Shown here: positions 44,883 to 52,785 of the stretch, in pieces
Numbering within the stretch: position 1 is the stretch's first letter
Layout of the letters: every line of letters starts with the position of its first letter
Origin: Bryobacterales bacterium
GTDB taxonomy: Bacteria; Acidobacteriota; Terriglobia; Bryobacterales; Bryobacteraceae
DNA length: 64,000 nucleotides
Assembly: GCA_003170295.1 (NCBI GenBank)
Contig: PNAJ01000061.1
Span: 33,630 to 97,629 of the forward strand
Reading direction: 5' to 3'
Translations under genes and position numbers: made by a program
Notes under the pieces: model-generated
What the model was told of the DNA's origin: nothing
Database searches by the model: none
The model's input: only the letters and a program-made list of their open reading frames with translations

Positions 44883-47444
44883 ATGTTTGATTTTAAGGGC
44901 CGGATGCGGTCTCTGTTGAGGCATGCCGGTAAAGGGGACAAGAAGGTCGCCAGCGTTTTCGGAGTGAGCGCGGCGGCTTCCCATCGGGCAGTGCTGCACT
45001 TGCGCGAAGGCGCTCCTGGCGTTCCTATCTGGCTGTTTACGACGGCTGCGCCACTTCCTGAAACAGAGGCGCTTTGCGAGCGTGTTTACCGGCATCGGAA
45101 CGCGCTGGCGCTGGTGGCTGGAGCGCAATCGCACCTATGGCAGCGCTGGACGGCTATCAGCGTGGCGACGTGGACGGGAAAGACGACGGGGGCACGCGGC
45201 GCATGGGCTTTGAAGCTGGCTCCTTTTCTGATCCCGCCATTTCGCGTGCTGATCCTGAACGGAGACGGTGGATTTTTCGGCGCTACGCCTTCGAACATTT
45301 TCGTCCACTGCGAGCGCGCGGGTTGGGATGCCGTGCAATCGGGATGGGCCAGCACGCGGGAGGCGATTCATTCCGCGCGGGAGGCACTTCATAACGCTCG
45401 CGTCCACGCGGGGGAGGCCATTCGTCGCGCGCGCGTTCAGGGGCGGGAGGCGATTCGCCGTACGGACGTCCGCGGGCGGGGCTTATATCACGGACTTTGT
45501 AGACTGTCGGGCGCGACGGGGCTGCGGGTGCTGGCGACTGTGATGCGATGGACGTTCCATCCTCACGTGCGGTTATTCAAGAGGTTGCATGGCGATCAGC
45601 CGTTAATGCTCGATATGGTGGCATCGGAGGGAGAGAGCGTCGTTCATTTCACGCAGCGCGGGCCGCAGTGGGACGGCGAGGCTCTGGAAGAATTGGCGCG
45701 ATCGAGCGATGCGCGCTGGTTGCTGTGGCAGAACGGGGGCGAGGTCGATATAGTACCGGACGGGGCGTCTTTGTTCGGTGACGCGAGAACGTTCGCTGTA
45801 TCGCGGCAGACGCATTTTCGCGGCTGGAAAATGATGCTGGCCGCTACGGCTCCTTTCCGCACGTTGCAGGCGGGCGAGGCGAGCCGAGTACTTGCGCCGT
45901 TATCGGGAACGATTCTGGTGGATCGAAAAAAGCTGCTGGCGCTCGGCATCCCGCGCTGTAGTATGCCGGGGACAGCGTGGTTGATGCTGTTCTGGAAGGC
46001 GGCGGCGGCGGGATGGCGGTCCTACAGCATGGGGCGGCGTTCCGCGGAACACCTTACGGAGCAGCCGGAGTTTCCGATTCAGGATACGGCGTTCGTGTTG
46101 CAAGCGGCTTGTGATCGGACGTTGCGTTCTCTGTATCCGCGGCAGCAGGATCTTGCGCGGGGCAACATTAGTTTCGCGCCCGCGTTCGAGCGCATGGCGA
46201 GGAGGGATACGGGGCGGCTGAAGGTGCTGGTGGTTTCGCCATTTTTACCGTTTCCGCTGTCGCATGGTGGCGCGGTCCGCATGTTCAACTTGTGCCGTGA
46301 GCTATCGGATCGCGTGGACTTCACGCTGATCGCAATGCGTGAAGCCAAGGACCAAGTGGATTACGGGACGCTGCACGAGGTGTTCCGCGAAGTGCATATC
46401 GTCGACAAAGACGAACGGGCGTCGAATGACAAGCGTCTTCCGGCGCAGGTTTCGGCGAGCGAGTCGACTAGCCTGCGTGCGCTGATTTCGCAGTTGTCGC
46501 AGAAGCTGCTGCCCGACCTGATGCAAATCGAGTACACGCATTTCGCCGGATTCCGGGAGTGTGCGCCAGGCGTACCGGCGATTCTGGTGGAGCACGATCT
46601 CACGTTCAGCTTGTATCGCCAATTGGCCGAGACGAATCCCAGCGCGGCGTTGCGGCGCGAGTATAAACGGTGGCTGTCCTTCGAACGCAAGTGGCTCGGG
46701 GCGTATGAAGGCGTGTGGACGGTTTCGGAAGAGGATCGCGTTCGCGCGATGGAAGAAGGTGAGCGCGCGGCGGATCGCACATTTGCGATTCCCAATGGCG
46801 TCGATATTGAGCGATTCCAGCCTTCGGACGCGGCGGCGGAGACGCCTGAGATATTTTACGTCGGCTCCTTCCGGCACCTGCCGAATATTATCGGGTTCGA
46901 GAAGCTGTGCCAGGAGATCATGCCGCGGGTCTGGGCCAAGGCTCCGAATACGCGCCTCTCTATGGTCGCGGGACCCGAGCATGAATGGTTCTGGAAAAAA
47001 TTCGGGCGCAAGGACGATCTGCGCACCTTAGATCCAAGGATCGAGGTTCACGGATTTGTGGAGGATCTGCGTCCGCTTTACGCGCGCGCGTCCGTGGTTG
47101 CGGTTCCGCTGGAAGTTTCGGCGGGCACGAACATCAAGGTGCTGGAAGCGATGGCGTGCGGAAAAGCAATCGTCTCGACGCCCGTGGGTTGCGCAGGTTT
47201 GGATCTTCGGGATGGCTACGATATCGCGATTCGCAAGGAATGGGGCGATTTCGCAGACGCGGTGTGTGAGCTGCTGGAGGGAGCCGCGTTGCGCTCCGGC
47301 TTGGGCGGGCGCGCCCGGCGGACAGTGGAGCACGATTTCAGTTGGACGGCGATCGCGGAACGCGCCTACGAGAGTTATGTGACGGTGGCCGGCCAGCCTG
47401 CGCACAGCAAGCAGCATCGGGACCGGCGGCTGAGCGTCGCCTGA
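44883..47444 (+). CDS. Two-part glycosyltransferase (GT2-like N-terminal region, GT4-like C-terminal domain)
   Basis: An 853-residue protein with no signal peptide. The first ~430 residues include LNGDGGFFGATPSNIFVHC and LLWQNGGEVDIVPDG, and may be a degenerate glycosyltransferase or related surface-glycan domain. Residues ~160-200 contain a run of 11-residue repeats (STREAIHSAREALHNARVHA). The C-terminal ~400 residues are a clear GT4 enzyme: SHGGAVRMFNLCRELS, ILVEHDLTF, AIPNGVDIERFQP, FYVGSFRHLPNI and a nucleotide-sugar site VPLEVSAGTNIKVLEAMACGK. It probably adds sugar to an envelope or extracellular glycan. It stands alone between promoter and stop, and no other glycan genes are adjacent. 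Confidence 0.8.
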   Translation: MFDFKGRMRSLLRHAGKGDKKVASVFGVSAAASHRAVLHLREGAPGVPIWLFTTAAPLPETEALCERVYRHRNALALVAGAQSHLWQRWTAISVATWTGKTTGARGAWALKLAPFLIPPFRVLILNGDGGFFGATPSNIFVHCERAGWDAVQSGWASTREAIHSAREALHNARVHAGEAIRRARVQGREAIRRTDVRGRGLYHGLCRLSGATGLRVLATVMRWTFHPHVRLFKRLHGDQPLMLDMVASEGESVVHFTQRGPQWDGEALEELARSSDARWLLWQNGGEVDIVPDGASLFGDARTFAVSRQTHFRGWKMMLAATAPFRTLQAGEASRVLAPLSGTILVDRKKLLALGIPRCSMPGTAWLMLFWKAAAAGWRSYSMGRRSAEHLTEQPEFPIQDTAFVLQAACDRTLRSLYPRQQDLARGNISFAPAFERMARRDTGRLKVLVVSPFLPFPLSHGGAVRMFNLCRELSDRVDFTLIAMREAKDQVDYGTLHEVFREVHIVDKDERASNDKRLPAQVSASESTSLRALISQLSQKLLPDLMQIEYTHFAGFRECAPGVPAILVEHDLTFSLYRQLAETNPSAALRREYKRWLSFERKWLGAYEGVWTVSEEDRVRAMEEGERAADRTFAIPNGVDIERFQPSDAAAETPEIFYVGSFRHLPNIIGFEKLCQEIMPRVWAKAPNTRLSMVAGPEHEWFWKKFGRKDDLRTLDPRIEVHGFVEDLRPLYARASVVAVPLEVSAGTNIKVLEAMACGKAIVSTPVGCAGLDLRDGYDIAIRKEWGDFADAVCELLEGAALRSGLGGRARRTVEHDFSWTAIAERAYESYVTVAGQPAHSKQHRDRRLSVA
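45355..45455 (+). repeat. Coding repeat inside the glycosyltransferase gene
   Basis: Four to five copies of GCGGGAGGCGATTC-like units spaced roughly 22-33 bp, encoding a repeated (R/G)EAIxxAR pattern with 11-residue period, probably a short amphipathic coiled segment. Confidence 0.6.
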
Positions 47445-47460
47445 TCACAGGCTGAAGCCT
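47443..47460. repeat. CAGGCTTCAGCCTG repeat, reverse orientation
   Basis: GATCACAGGCTGAAGCCT, the reverse complement of part of the hairpin repeat at 27605, just at the 3' end of the glycosyltransferase gene. Confidence 0.5.
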
Positions 47461-47474
47461 TTGAAGAGCTTTCG

Positions 47475-48032
47475 CTAGTGCGGCCAACTAATGTGCCCGG
47501 AGGCGTCCAGATCTATATCCACGGTCTCGTTGACGCGCAGGAATAGAGTGCTCGGATTCTTCATGCCCCACTGAACGTAGGGCACGACGAAATGCACTTT
47601 CGTCTGCAACCGGTCGCCTGACGCAGTGACCACAGCCGAGGCGGTCAGCGGATGGCTGGCTCCATGGATGGTGAATGTTCCATCGATCTCCACTTTGGAC
47701 TCGCCGTTGGCATTGACGGTTCCGCGCACGCGCGACGGCACGAAAGTGATTTCCGGAAATTTTTGACTCTCGATAATATTCTGATGCATTCGCTTGTCGC
47801 GAGCGCCGCTGCCGCTGTCTCCGCTGGTGGCATCTACGACGATCTCTCCGGAGGATGCGCCGGTCGAGGGATCGAATTGGATCGAGCCTCGTTTGACTTT
47901 GAACGAGCCATGAACGGTGTGCAGAACATCGCCAAGCGTGAATGCGGCGCGACTTTGGGAGGGGTCGAGTTCAAAGACAGCCTGCGCCTGCGCCGTGAAG
48001 GCCAGAATCGCGAACAGTGAGAGAGTTTTCAT
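47475..48032 (-). CDS. YceI-family protein
   Basis: A 185-residue exported YceI-like beta-barrel. A signal peptide (MKTLSLFAILAFTAQAQA) is followed by FELDPSQSRAAFTLGDVLHTVHG, MHQNIIESQKFPEITFV and GTFTIHGASHPLTASAVV. YceI proteins bind polyisoprenoid or other long lipids in the periplasm. Its start overlaps the FAD protein gene by 4 nt, so it is probably the last gene of the polyketide locus and may carry or store the lipid product (inference). Confidence 0.88.
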   Translation of the reverse strand: MKTLSLFAILAFTAQAQAVFELDPSQSRAAFTLGDVLHTVHGSFKVKRGSIQFDPSTGASSGEIVVDATSGDSGSGARDKRMHQNIIESQKFPEITFVPSRVRGTVNANGESKVEIDGTFTIHGASHPLTASAVVTASGDRLQTKVHFVVPYVQWGMKNPSTLFLRVNETVDIDLDASGHISWPH

Positions 48033-49147
48033 GCCTTAAGGAATTTCCAGCCGAGCGCCAGCGGGAGACGTAACGCGAAGGAAGCGGGCGGTAACGCTCC
48101 GGCGTGAATTGCGAGCAAGCGCGAAAATTGCGCGGGCTCCGCTTCGAGCGCACGAATCGCACGCCGCCGGAAACCATCGCTGCGATCCATTGCGAGCATC
48201 ATCATTTCCATCAGGCGCGGCATTTTCGCGATGCGGCGGTGCGCGGATTGATAGAACGAAAGATTGCCCTCCAGGAGCGCGTCGCCCAGCACGACTGCTT
48301 GTTGAAACGCCAAAGAAAGCCCCAGCCCAGTGGCCGCATCGACGGAACCCGAGGCGTCGCCAATCAAAGCGAGGTTCGCGCCGGTAACTCGGGCGAAACG
48401 CCGCGAGGCCGTCATCGCGCCCCGGGCATGCGATGTTGCAACCGCCCCATCGAGACGCGCCACAAGCGCGGGGAACAACGGAAGCAAGTCCTGATAACGA
48501 AGCAGGGGATCGCCGCATACGATGGCGACGCACACTTCGTCGTCTCCCACCGGAGTGACATTCGCTTGCGCACCGTGCGCCCAGTAAACCTCCACCAGGT
48601 CCGACCATGGCTCGATTTGAAAATGGCGGCGCGAGCCGAAACGACGCGCATATTTTCCTACCGATTCCAGACCGGCCGCGCGGCGCAATGCCGACTGCAA
48701 TCCATCCGCGGCCACGATCCAACCGCAGCGCACCACCTCATCGCCCACGCGAACTCCACCAGGCGCAAGTCCGCGAACCGGCCTGCCCCAGTGGAGAGAG
48801 ACTCCAGCCTCTCGCGCGCGTTCGACGAGAAGCGCATGAAGAGTCGTGCGGCGAACGCCTGTGCCGTATCGCTGCGGGAAGCGCGCCTCGGCCACAGTAT
48901 CGCCATCGAGAAATCGGATGCCCGCGATCGGCGTTCCCGCGGAAGGCGGAAGCACGATTCCAAGCTCGCGCAGGGCGACCAGCGCATCGGGCATCAAACC
49001 TTCGCCGCAACACTTGTCGATTCCGGTATCGGACGAGACTCCCTCGAAGACCGCGACTTCCAGACCTTTGCGGCGCGCGGCGATGGCGGCTGCCAGACCC
49101 GCTGGCCCTCCTCCGGCAATGACGACGTCCCAGACTTGATTCACCAT
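48029..49147 (-). CDS. FAD-dependent oxidoreductase, geranylgeranyl-reductase/monooxygenase type
   Basis: About 372 residues if started at MVNQVWDVVIAGGGPAGLAA; the ATG lies inside the last codons of the type III PKS gene (7-nt overlap), so coupling is likely. It has the GXGXXG FAD motif, IDKCCGEGLMPDAL, RRTTLHALLVERAREAG and the second FAD motif LALIGDASGSVDAATGLGLSLA. The family includes geranylgeranyl reductases, and flavoprotein hydroxylases that act on phenolic lipids made by type III PKSs in Streptomyces (srs system). Either a reductase or hydroxylase role is possible. Confidence 0.85.
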   Translation of the reverse strand: MVNQVWDVVIAGGGPAGLAAAIAARRKGLEVAVFEGVSSDTGIDKCCGEGLMPDALVALRELGIVLPPSAGTPIAGIRFLDGDTVAEARFPQRYGTGVRRTTLHALLVERAREAGVSLHWGRPVRGLAPGGVRVGDEVVRCGWIVAADGLQSALRRAAGLESVGKYARRFGSRRHFQIEPWSDLVEVYWAHGAQANVTPVGDDEVCVAIVCGDPLLRYQDLLPLFPALVARLDGAVATSHARGAMTASRRFARVTGANLALIGDASGSVDAATGLGLSLAFQQAVVLGDALLEGNLSFYQSAHRRIAKMPRLMEMMMLAMDRSDGFRRRAIRALEAEPAQFSRLLAIHAGALPPASFALRLPLALGWKFLKA

Positions 49148-50190
49148 CGAAGTAAAATCAGCTCCGAACAAAATCCCGGACCCATGGCGGCGAGCAGACC
49201 GTACGTGCCCGGAGCCGGTTTTCGGCGTTCTAGGAATTCTTCCAGAACGAATAGCACGGACGAAGAAGAAAGATTACCAACGCGGCGCAGACAATCCCAC
49301 GACGCGGCGAGCGCGCTCTCGGGTAGGTCGAGCGCGTTCTCCGTGGCAGTGAGAATCGCGGGTCCGCCGGTGTGCATCACCCAGGCGCCGATATCACTTC
49401 GGCGCAGATCGTGGTCTGCAAGAAATGTGTCGATATCGCTCGCCAGGTGGCGATACACCATATTCGGAACTTCTTTCGAGAGGACGATGCGGAAACCTCG
49501 CTCGCCGATATCCCAACCCATCACGTCCTCTGTATCGGGATAGAAGATGGAACGCGTCGCGAGAATTTCGGGACCGGCAGACGGGTGGTCGTCACCAACA
49601 ACAATGACGGCTGCAGCGCCGTCACCGAATAATCCCGAAGATATGAGATTCGCGATCGACAGATCGTCGCGCTGGATGGTGAGCGAGCAAAGCTCGACGG
49701 AAAGCAGAATCGCCGCCTGATCGGGAAAGGCGCGCACGTAGTCGGCGGCACGCGCGATTCCGGCCGCTCCGGCAACGCATCCGAGACCGAAAATCGGCAC
49801 GCGCTTTATGTTGCGATTCAGGCCCATCAGGTTCACGAGCTTCGCGTCGATCGATGGACTTGCCACGCCGCTAATCGAGACGAAGAAGAACGCGGAGGGG
49901 TCCTGTATCGAAAGACCGGCGCGGGTGAGCGCGTGGCAGATCGCGTTCTGACCGAGCTCGCACGAGGTATCGATCCAGACTTGATTCGCTTCGCCCCAGC
50001 TCTTCAATTCCGGGTAGGCTTCAATCGGCAGCGCGAGCGACCGCGTCTCGACGCCGGTGCGCGCGTGCAAGCGGTCCAACATTTCCGGCGCTTCCAGCTT
50101 GTCCGCCCAATGAAACTTGAGCGCATCGAGAATCGTCTGCTGATCGTAGCGATGCTTCGGAAGTGCCGTTGCCGCACTCGCAATTCTCAT
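49141..50190 (-). CDS. Type III polyketide synthase (chalcone synthase-like)
   Basis: A 349-residue type III PKS. The catalytic triad is visible: Cys in VPIFGLGCVAGAAGIARA, His in AWVMHTGGPAILTA and Asn in RVGNLSSSSVLFVLEE. The C-terminus GLLAAMGPGFCSELILL is typical. Bacterial members of this branch make alkylpyrones or alkylresorcinols from long acyl starters and malonyl-CoA. The neighbouring ACP and ketosynthase suggest that the starter is supplied as an acyl-ACP. It is flanked by coupled genes on both sides. Confidence 0.93.
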   Translation of the reverse strand: MRIASAATALPKHRYDQQTILDALKFHWADKLEAPEMLDRLHARTGVETRSLALPIEAYPELKSWGEANQVWIDTSCELGQNAICHALTRAGLSIQDPSAFFFVSISGVASPSIDAKLVNLMGLNRNIKRVPIFGLGCVAGAAGIARAADYVRAFPDQAAILLSVELCSLTIQRDDLSIANLISSGLFGDGAAAVIVVGDDHPSAGPEILATRSIFYPDTEDVMGWDIGERGFRIVLSKEVPNMVYRHLASDIDTFLADHDLRRSDIGAWVMHTGGPAILTATENALDLPESALAASWDCLRRVGNLSSSSVLFVLEEFLERRKPAPGTYGLLAAMGPGFCSELILLRW

Positions 50191-50194
50191 GTTT

Positions 50195-50995
50195 CTATTT
50201 TGTCCCTTTTACCCGCACAAGTTCCGATGCATAGAGCCGGTTGTGGGGAAATTCGCGCACCAGCCCTTCCAGGATTCGCGCGGCGCTCGCGCGATCGTTG
50301 TCGCGAAGGGCGGCCACAGCCAGCAACATGCGGGCATAAGGCTGCAATAGGGATCCTTTTTCCGCGGTGAGGCGCAGCTTCGCGATTCCCTCGTCTTTAT
50401 TGGTTTGGGCGCCGGTCCAACTGAGCACCCATCGCACTGGCGCGGGCTTCTGACTGAGTAGATAGTTCTCGAGGCCGATGGCGATGTAGGCGTCGTAGCA
50501 ATCGGGGTGAGTCTTGAGGAGCTGCAAGGCAAGTACGCGGCCGGTTTTCACGGTGCGGAGAGCAGCCAGGTCGCGATGTTCGATCAGCGCCATGTAGTCC
50601 GCCTCCAATCCATAGGAAAGCACTCGCGCGAGCAACGCATTCCGGTCGAGAGGCGAGCGCGCGAGCGCGCGTTCGACGGATTGACGGCCGCTCCAAATTT
50701 CGTCGCCAAACGCTCGTTTAAGTGCGGGGTCTGGAGCTGGATGCTCCCGCTGAAAGTATTTATCGTCGTTGACGAACAGCTCCGAATCGAGGATGTGCAA
50801 TCGCTCCAATTCGGAAAACAGATACGCGGCGGCGTTCGACACGGGACCCATGGGATCGTCCGGATTCGCTTGCTTCCACGCAGCGAATTTTTGATGCGCG
50901 GAGGCGAAGTCGAGGTCGTACATGGAGCGGTAGCCCACCGCCAGATCTGCGGCGGATAGAGATAACGACAGCACGGCTAGAATCAAAATTCGCAA
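50195..50995 (-). CDS. Secreted TPR-like hypothetical protein
   Basis: About 266 residues if started at a TTG 14 nt after the aminotransferase stop, giving a signal peptide LRILILAVLSLSLSAADLA. The ORF-track start at 51055 overlaps the aminotransferase by 46 nt and adds a charged N-terminus; the start is therefore uncertain. The protein is helical with TPR-like segments (ERALARSPLDRNALLARVLSYG, LQPYARMLLAVAALRDNDRASAARILEGLVREFPHN). No enzyme motif is seen. Its position between the aminotransferase and type III PKS suggests a scaffold or periplasmic role in the same pathway. Confidence 0.65.
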   Translation of the reverse strand: MRILILAVLSLSLSAADLAVGYRSMYDLDFASAHQKFAAWKQANPDDPMGPVSNAAAYLFSELERLHILDSELFVNDDKYFQREHPAPDPALKRAFGDEIWSGRQSVERALARSPLDRNALLARVLSYGLEADYMALIEHRDLAALRTVKTGRVLALQLLKTHPDCYDAYIAIGLENYLLSQKPAPVRWVLSWTGAQTNKDEGIAKLRLTAEKGSLLQPYARMLLAVAALRDNDRASAARILEGLVREFPHNRLYASELVRVKGTK

Positions 50996-51009
50996 AATGG
51001 GTTTCTTAC

Positions 51010-52368
51010 TTATATATTCATCACGCCGCGGGCGAGCGCGAGGGCTTCGGTCCAAAGCGCGCCCGAGGAGCCCAGTCCCACGGCAGCCGCCGTGACGCCG
51101 TCGACGTATTGATCCAGCTGTTCACGAGTGACCAGCAGGGGCGGAGCCGCTTTGAGAACCAGAAAATTATTTCCGCTGATCTGCGTGAGGATGTGCGACT
51201 CGCGGAACATGCGCCGCACCAGCATCTGTCCGAACGCGGCCGGATGGATTTTCTGGAACATCTCGAAATAGAGGCGCAGATCGAGCTTGCGCGGCGCCTG
51301 GAATTCGATCCCGTTCATCAATCCGATGCCGCGGACTTCTTTGACGACATCACAATTGGCAAGCGACGCGCGGAGCCGCAAGCGAAGATACTCGCCCATT
51401 TCCACGGCGCGATCGCCCAGGCGTTCTTCTTCCAGCACATCGAGAGTTGCCAGGCCCGCGCGCATCGCCAGGCCGTTTTCGCTAAATGTGGACGTGTGAA
51501 CGATGGAGCGCTTCAGCGATCCGTAGACCGCATCGTATACGGAATCGGTCATCAACACCGCGCCCACGGGCACTAATCCGCCGCTCAGCGCTTTCGCGAT
51601 CACCACGATATCCGGAACGATCGAGAAGTGGTGGCTCGCGAGAAATCGTCCGCTGCGGAACATCCCAGTTTGCACTTCGTCGGCCACCAGCAGCGATCCG
51701 TAACGGCGGCAGAGCGCTTGCGCGGTTTCGAGATAGCCGAGCGGCGGCAGAATTACGCCTCCTTCGCCTTGCACCGGCTCGACAATAAAGGCCGCGAATT
51801 TCCTGGTGGCCAGCGCTGCTTCGAGCGGCGCGACATCGCCAAAAGGCACCTGCTCCGCGCCCGGAAGCATCGGCCCGAATCCTTTACTCCAAAACGGATC
51901 CGACATCAGCGACAACGCGCCGCACGTCAGACCATGAAACGCGCCGTGCGCGGAGAGCAATCCCGTGCGCCCGGTTCGCGCGCGCGAAAACTTGATCGCG
52001 GCCTCCACACCTTCGCTGCCGGAGCTGCAAAAAAATACCTTTTCGAGACCACCGCCCGCGAGTTTTGAAAGACGCGAGGCGAGCTCGCCTGCCGTGTCCG
52101 CGACATGGCTTTGCAACATCGCCGGACCTCTGCGATCCAGTTCCTCATGCAGCGCGGCGATGATGCTCGGATGATTGTGCCCCGCGTTGTGCACTCCGTA
52201 TCCGGAAAGAAAATCGAGAATCGTGCGGCCATCCGAGACGTGCAGCTCCACGCCCTCGCAGCGATCGTACTCGACGTTCATCTCGAGTAGGTCGAGAAGT
52301 TTCGCCCATTGCGGATTGACGTGCGCCTGATACAAATCCGGCACAATCGCGGTAGAGATCGCTGGCAT
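51010..52368 (-). CDS. Class III aminotransferase (PLP-dependent)
   Basis: A 452-residue class III aminotransferase. FLSGYGVHNAGHNHPSI, VFFCSSGSEGVEAAIKFSR, HGAFHGLTCGAL, VADEVQTGM and the PLP Lys in VVIAKALSGGLVPVG are all present. An AAAGG ribosome site lies 5 nt before the ATG. Class III enzymes move amino groups from or to omega-positions of amino acids, amines or, in lipid pathways, aldehydes/ketones. As the first gene of the unit with a type III PKS it may aminate the acyl or polyketide intermediate (inference); no close catabolic partner is next to it. Confidence 0.9.
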   Translation of the reverse strand: MPAISTAIVPDLYQAHVNPQWAKLLDLLEMNVEYDRCEGVELHVSDGRTILDFLSGYGVHNAGHNHPSIIAALHEELDRRGPAMLQSHVADTAGELASRLSKLAGGGLEKVFFCSSGSEGVEAAIKFSRARTGRTGLLSAHGAFHGLTCGALSLMSDPFWSKGFGPMLPGAEQVPFGDVAPLEAALATRKFAAFIVEPVQGEGGVILPPLGYLETAQALCRRYGSLLVADEVQTGMFRSGRFLASHHFSIVPDIVVIAKALSGGLVPVGAVLMTDSVYDAVYGSLKRSIVHTSTFSENGLAMRAGLATLDVLEEERLGDRAVEMGEYLRLRLRASLANCDVVKEVRGIGLMNGIEFQAPRKLDLRLYFEMFQKIHPAAFGQMLVRRMFRESHILTQISGNNFLVLKAAPPLLVTREQLDQYVDGVTAAAVGLGSSGALWTEALALARGVMNI

Positions 52369-52425
52369 GATACAACCTTTTGATGCGACCGCCCGGCTGC
52401 TGGTTCCTTAGAAGTTCCCGGGCGA

Positions 52426-52431
52426 TACTAT
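52426..52431 (+). promoter_or_regulatory. -10 element six bases before the ACP start codon
   Basis: TACTAT ends at 52431 and the ATG is at 52438. A transcript from this element would begin at or next to the A of the ATG. No ribosome site is seen. Confidence 0.5.
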
Positions 52432-52437
52432 GGATGC

Positions 52438-52785
52438 ATGGCTGACGATTTGACCCCGCAGGTTCCGGCAACGACCGGCGACGCGACCGCGTCCAGTACC
52501 ACTGAGATGTCAGAGGATCTGCAAGCCCGCGTAATCAAGGTGATCGCGAAAACACAGCGTATTCCGCTCGAAACTGTGTCGATTGACAGCACCTTTGAAG
52601 AACTGAAGATCGATTCGCTCGACGGGATTAATCTGATCTTCGCCCTTGAGAGTGAATTCAGCGTCGACATTCCGGATGAAGACGCGCGCGCAATTAAGTC
52701 CGTACGCCAAATGGCAGAGGGGATCGCGCAATTAGTGGCGCTAAAAGCTGGCGAGCCCGTTCTTCCCGAACAAGGAGCGGCTTGA
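52438..52785 (+). CDS. Acyl carrier protein
   Basis: A 115-residue ACP. The first ~23 residues form an unusual Thr/Ala-rich extension (TPQVPATTGDATASSTTEMS), after which a standard ACP domain starts at MSEDLQARVIKVIAK, with the phosphopantetheine Ser in KIDSLDGINLIFALES. The internal Met at residue 24 is an alternative start. It overlaps the ketosynthase gene by 4 nt and diverges from the aminotransferase gene. It probably carries the growing acyl chain for the neighbouring ketosynthase or as starter for the type III PKS. Confidence 0.92.
   Translation: MADDLTPQVPATTGDATASSTTEMSEDLQARVIKVIAKTQRIPLETVSIDSTFEELKIDSLDGINLIFALESEFSVDIPDEDARAIKSVRQMAEGIAQLVALKAGEPVLPEQGAA

Noticed and set aside
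45355-45455. Possible CRISPR-like repeat
   Set aside because: The units are short, imperfect and in frame within the glycosyltransferase coding sequence.
47406-47460. Possible terminator after the glycosyltransferase gene
   Set aside because: The pairing comes from the CAGGCTTCAGCCTG repeat, the arm is incomplete and no T run follows.
48104-49543. 479-aa ORF on the plus strand
   Set aside because: Antisense to the FAD protein and type III PKS genes, with Arg/His-rich shadow composition and no recognisable domain.
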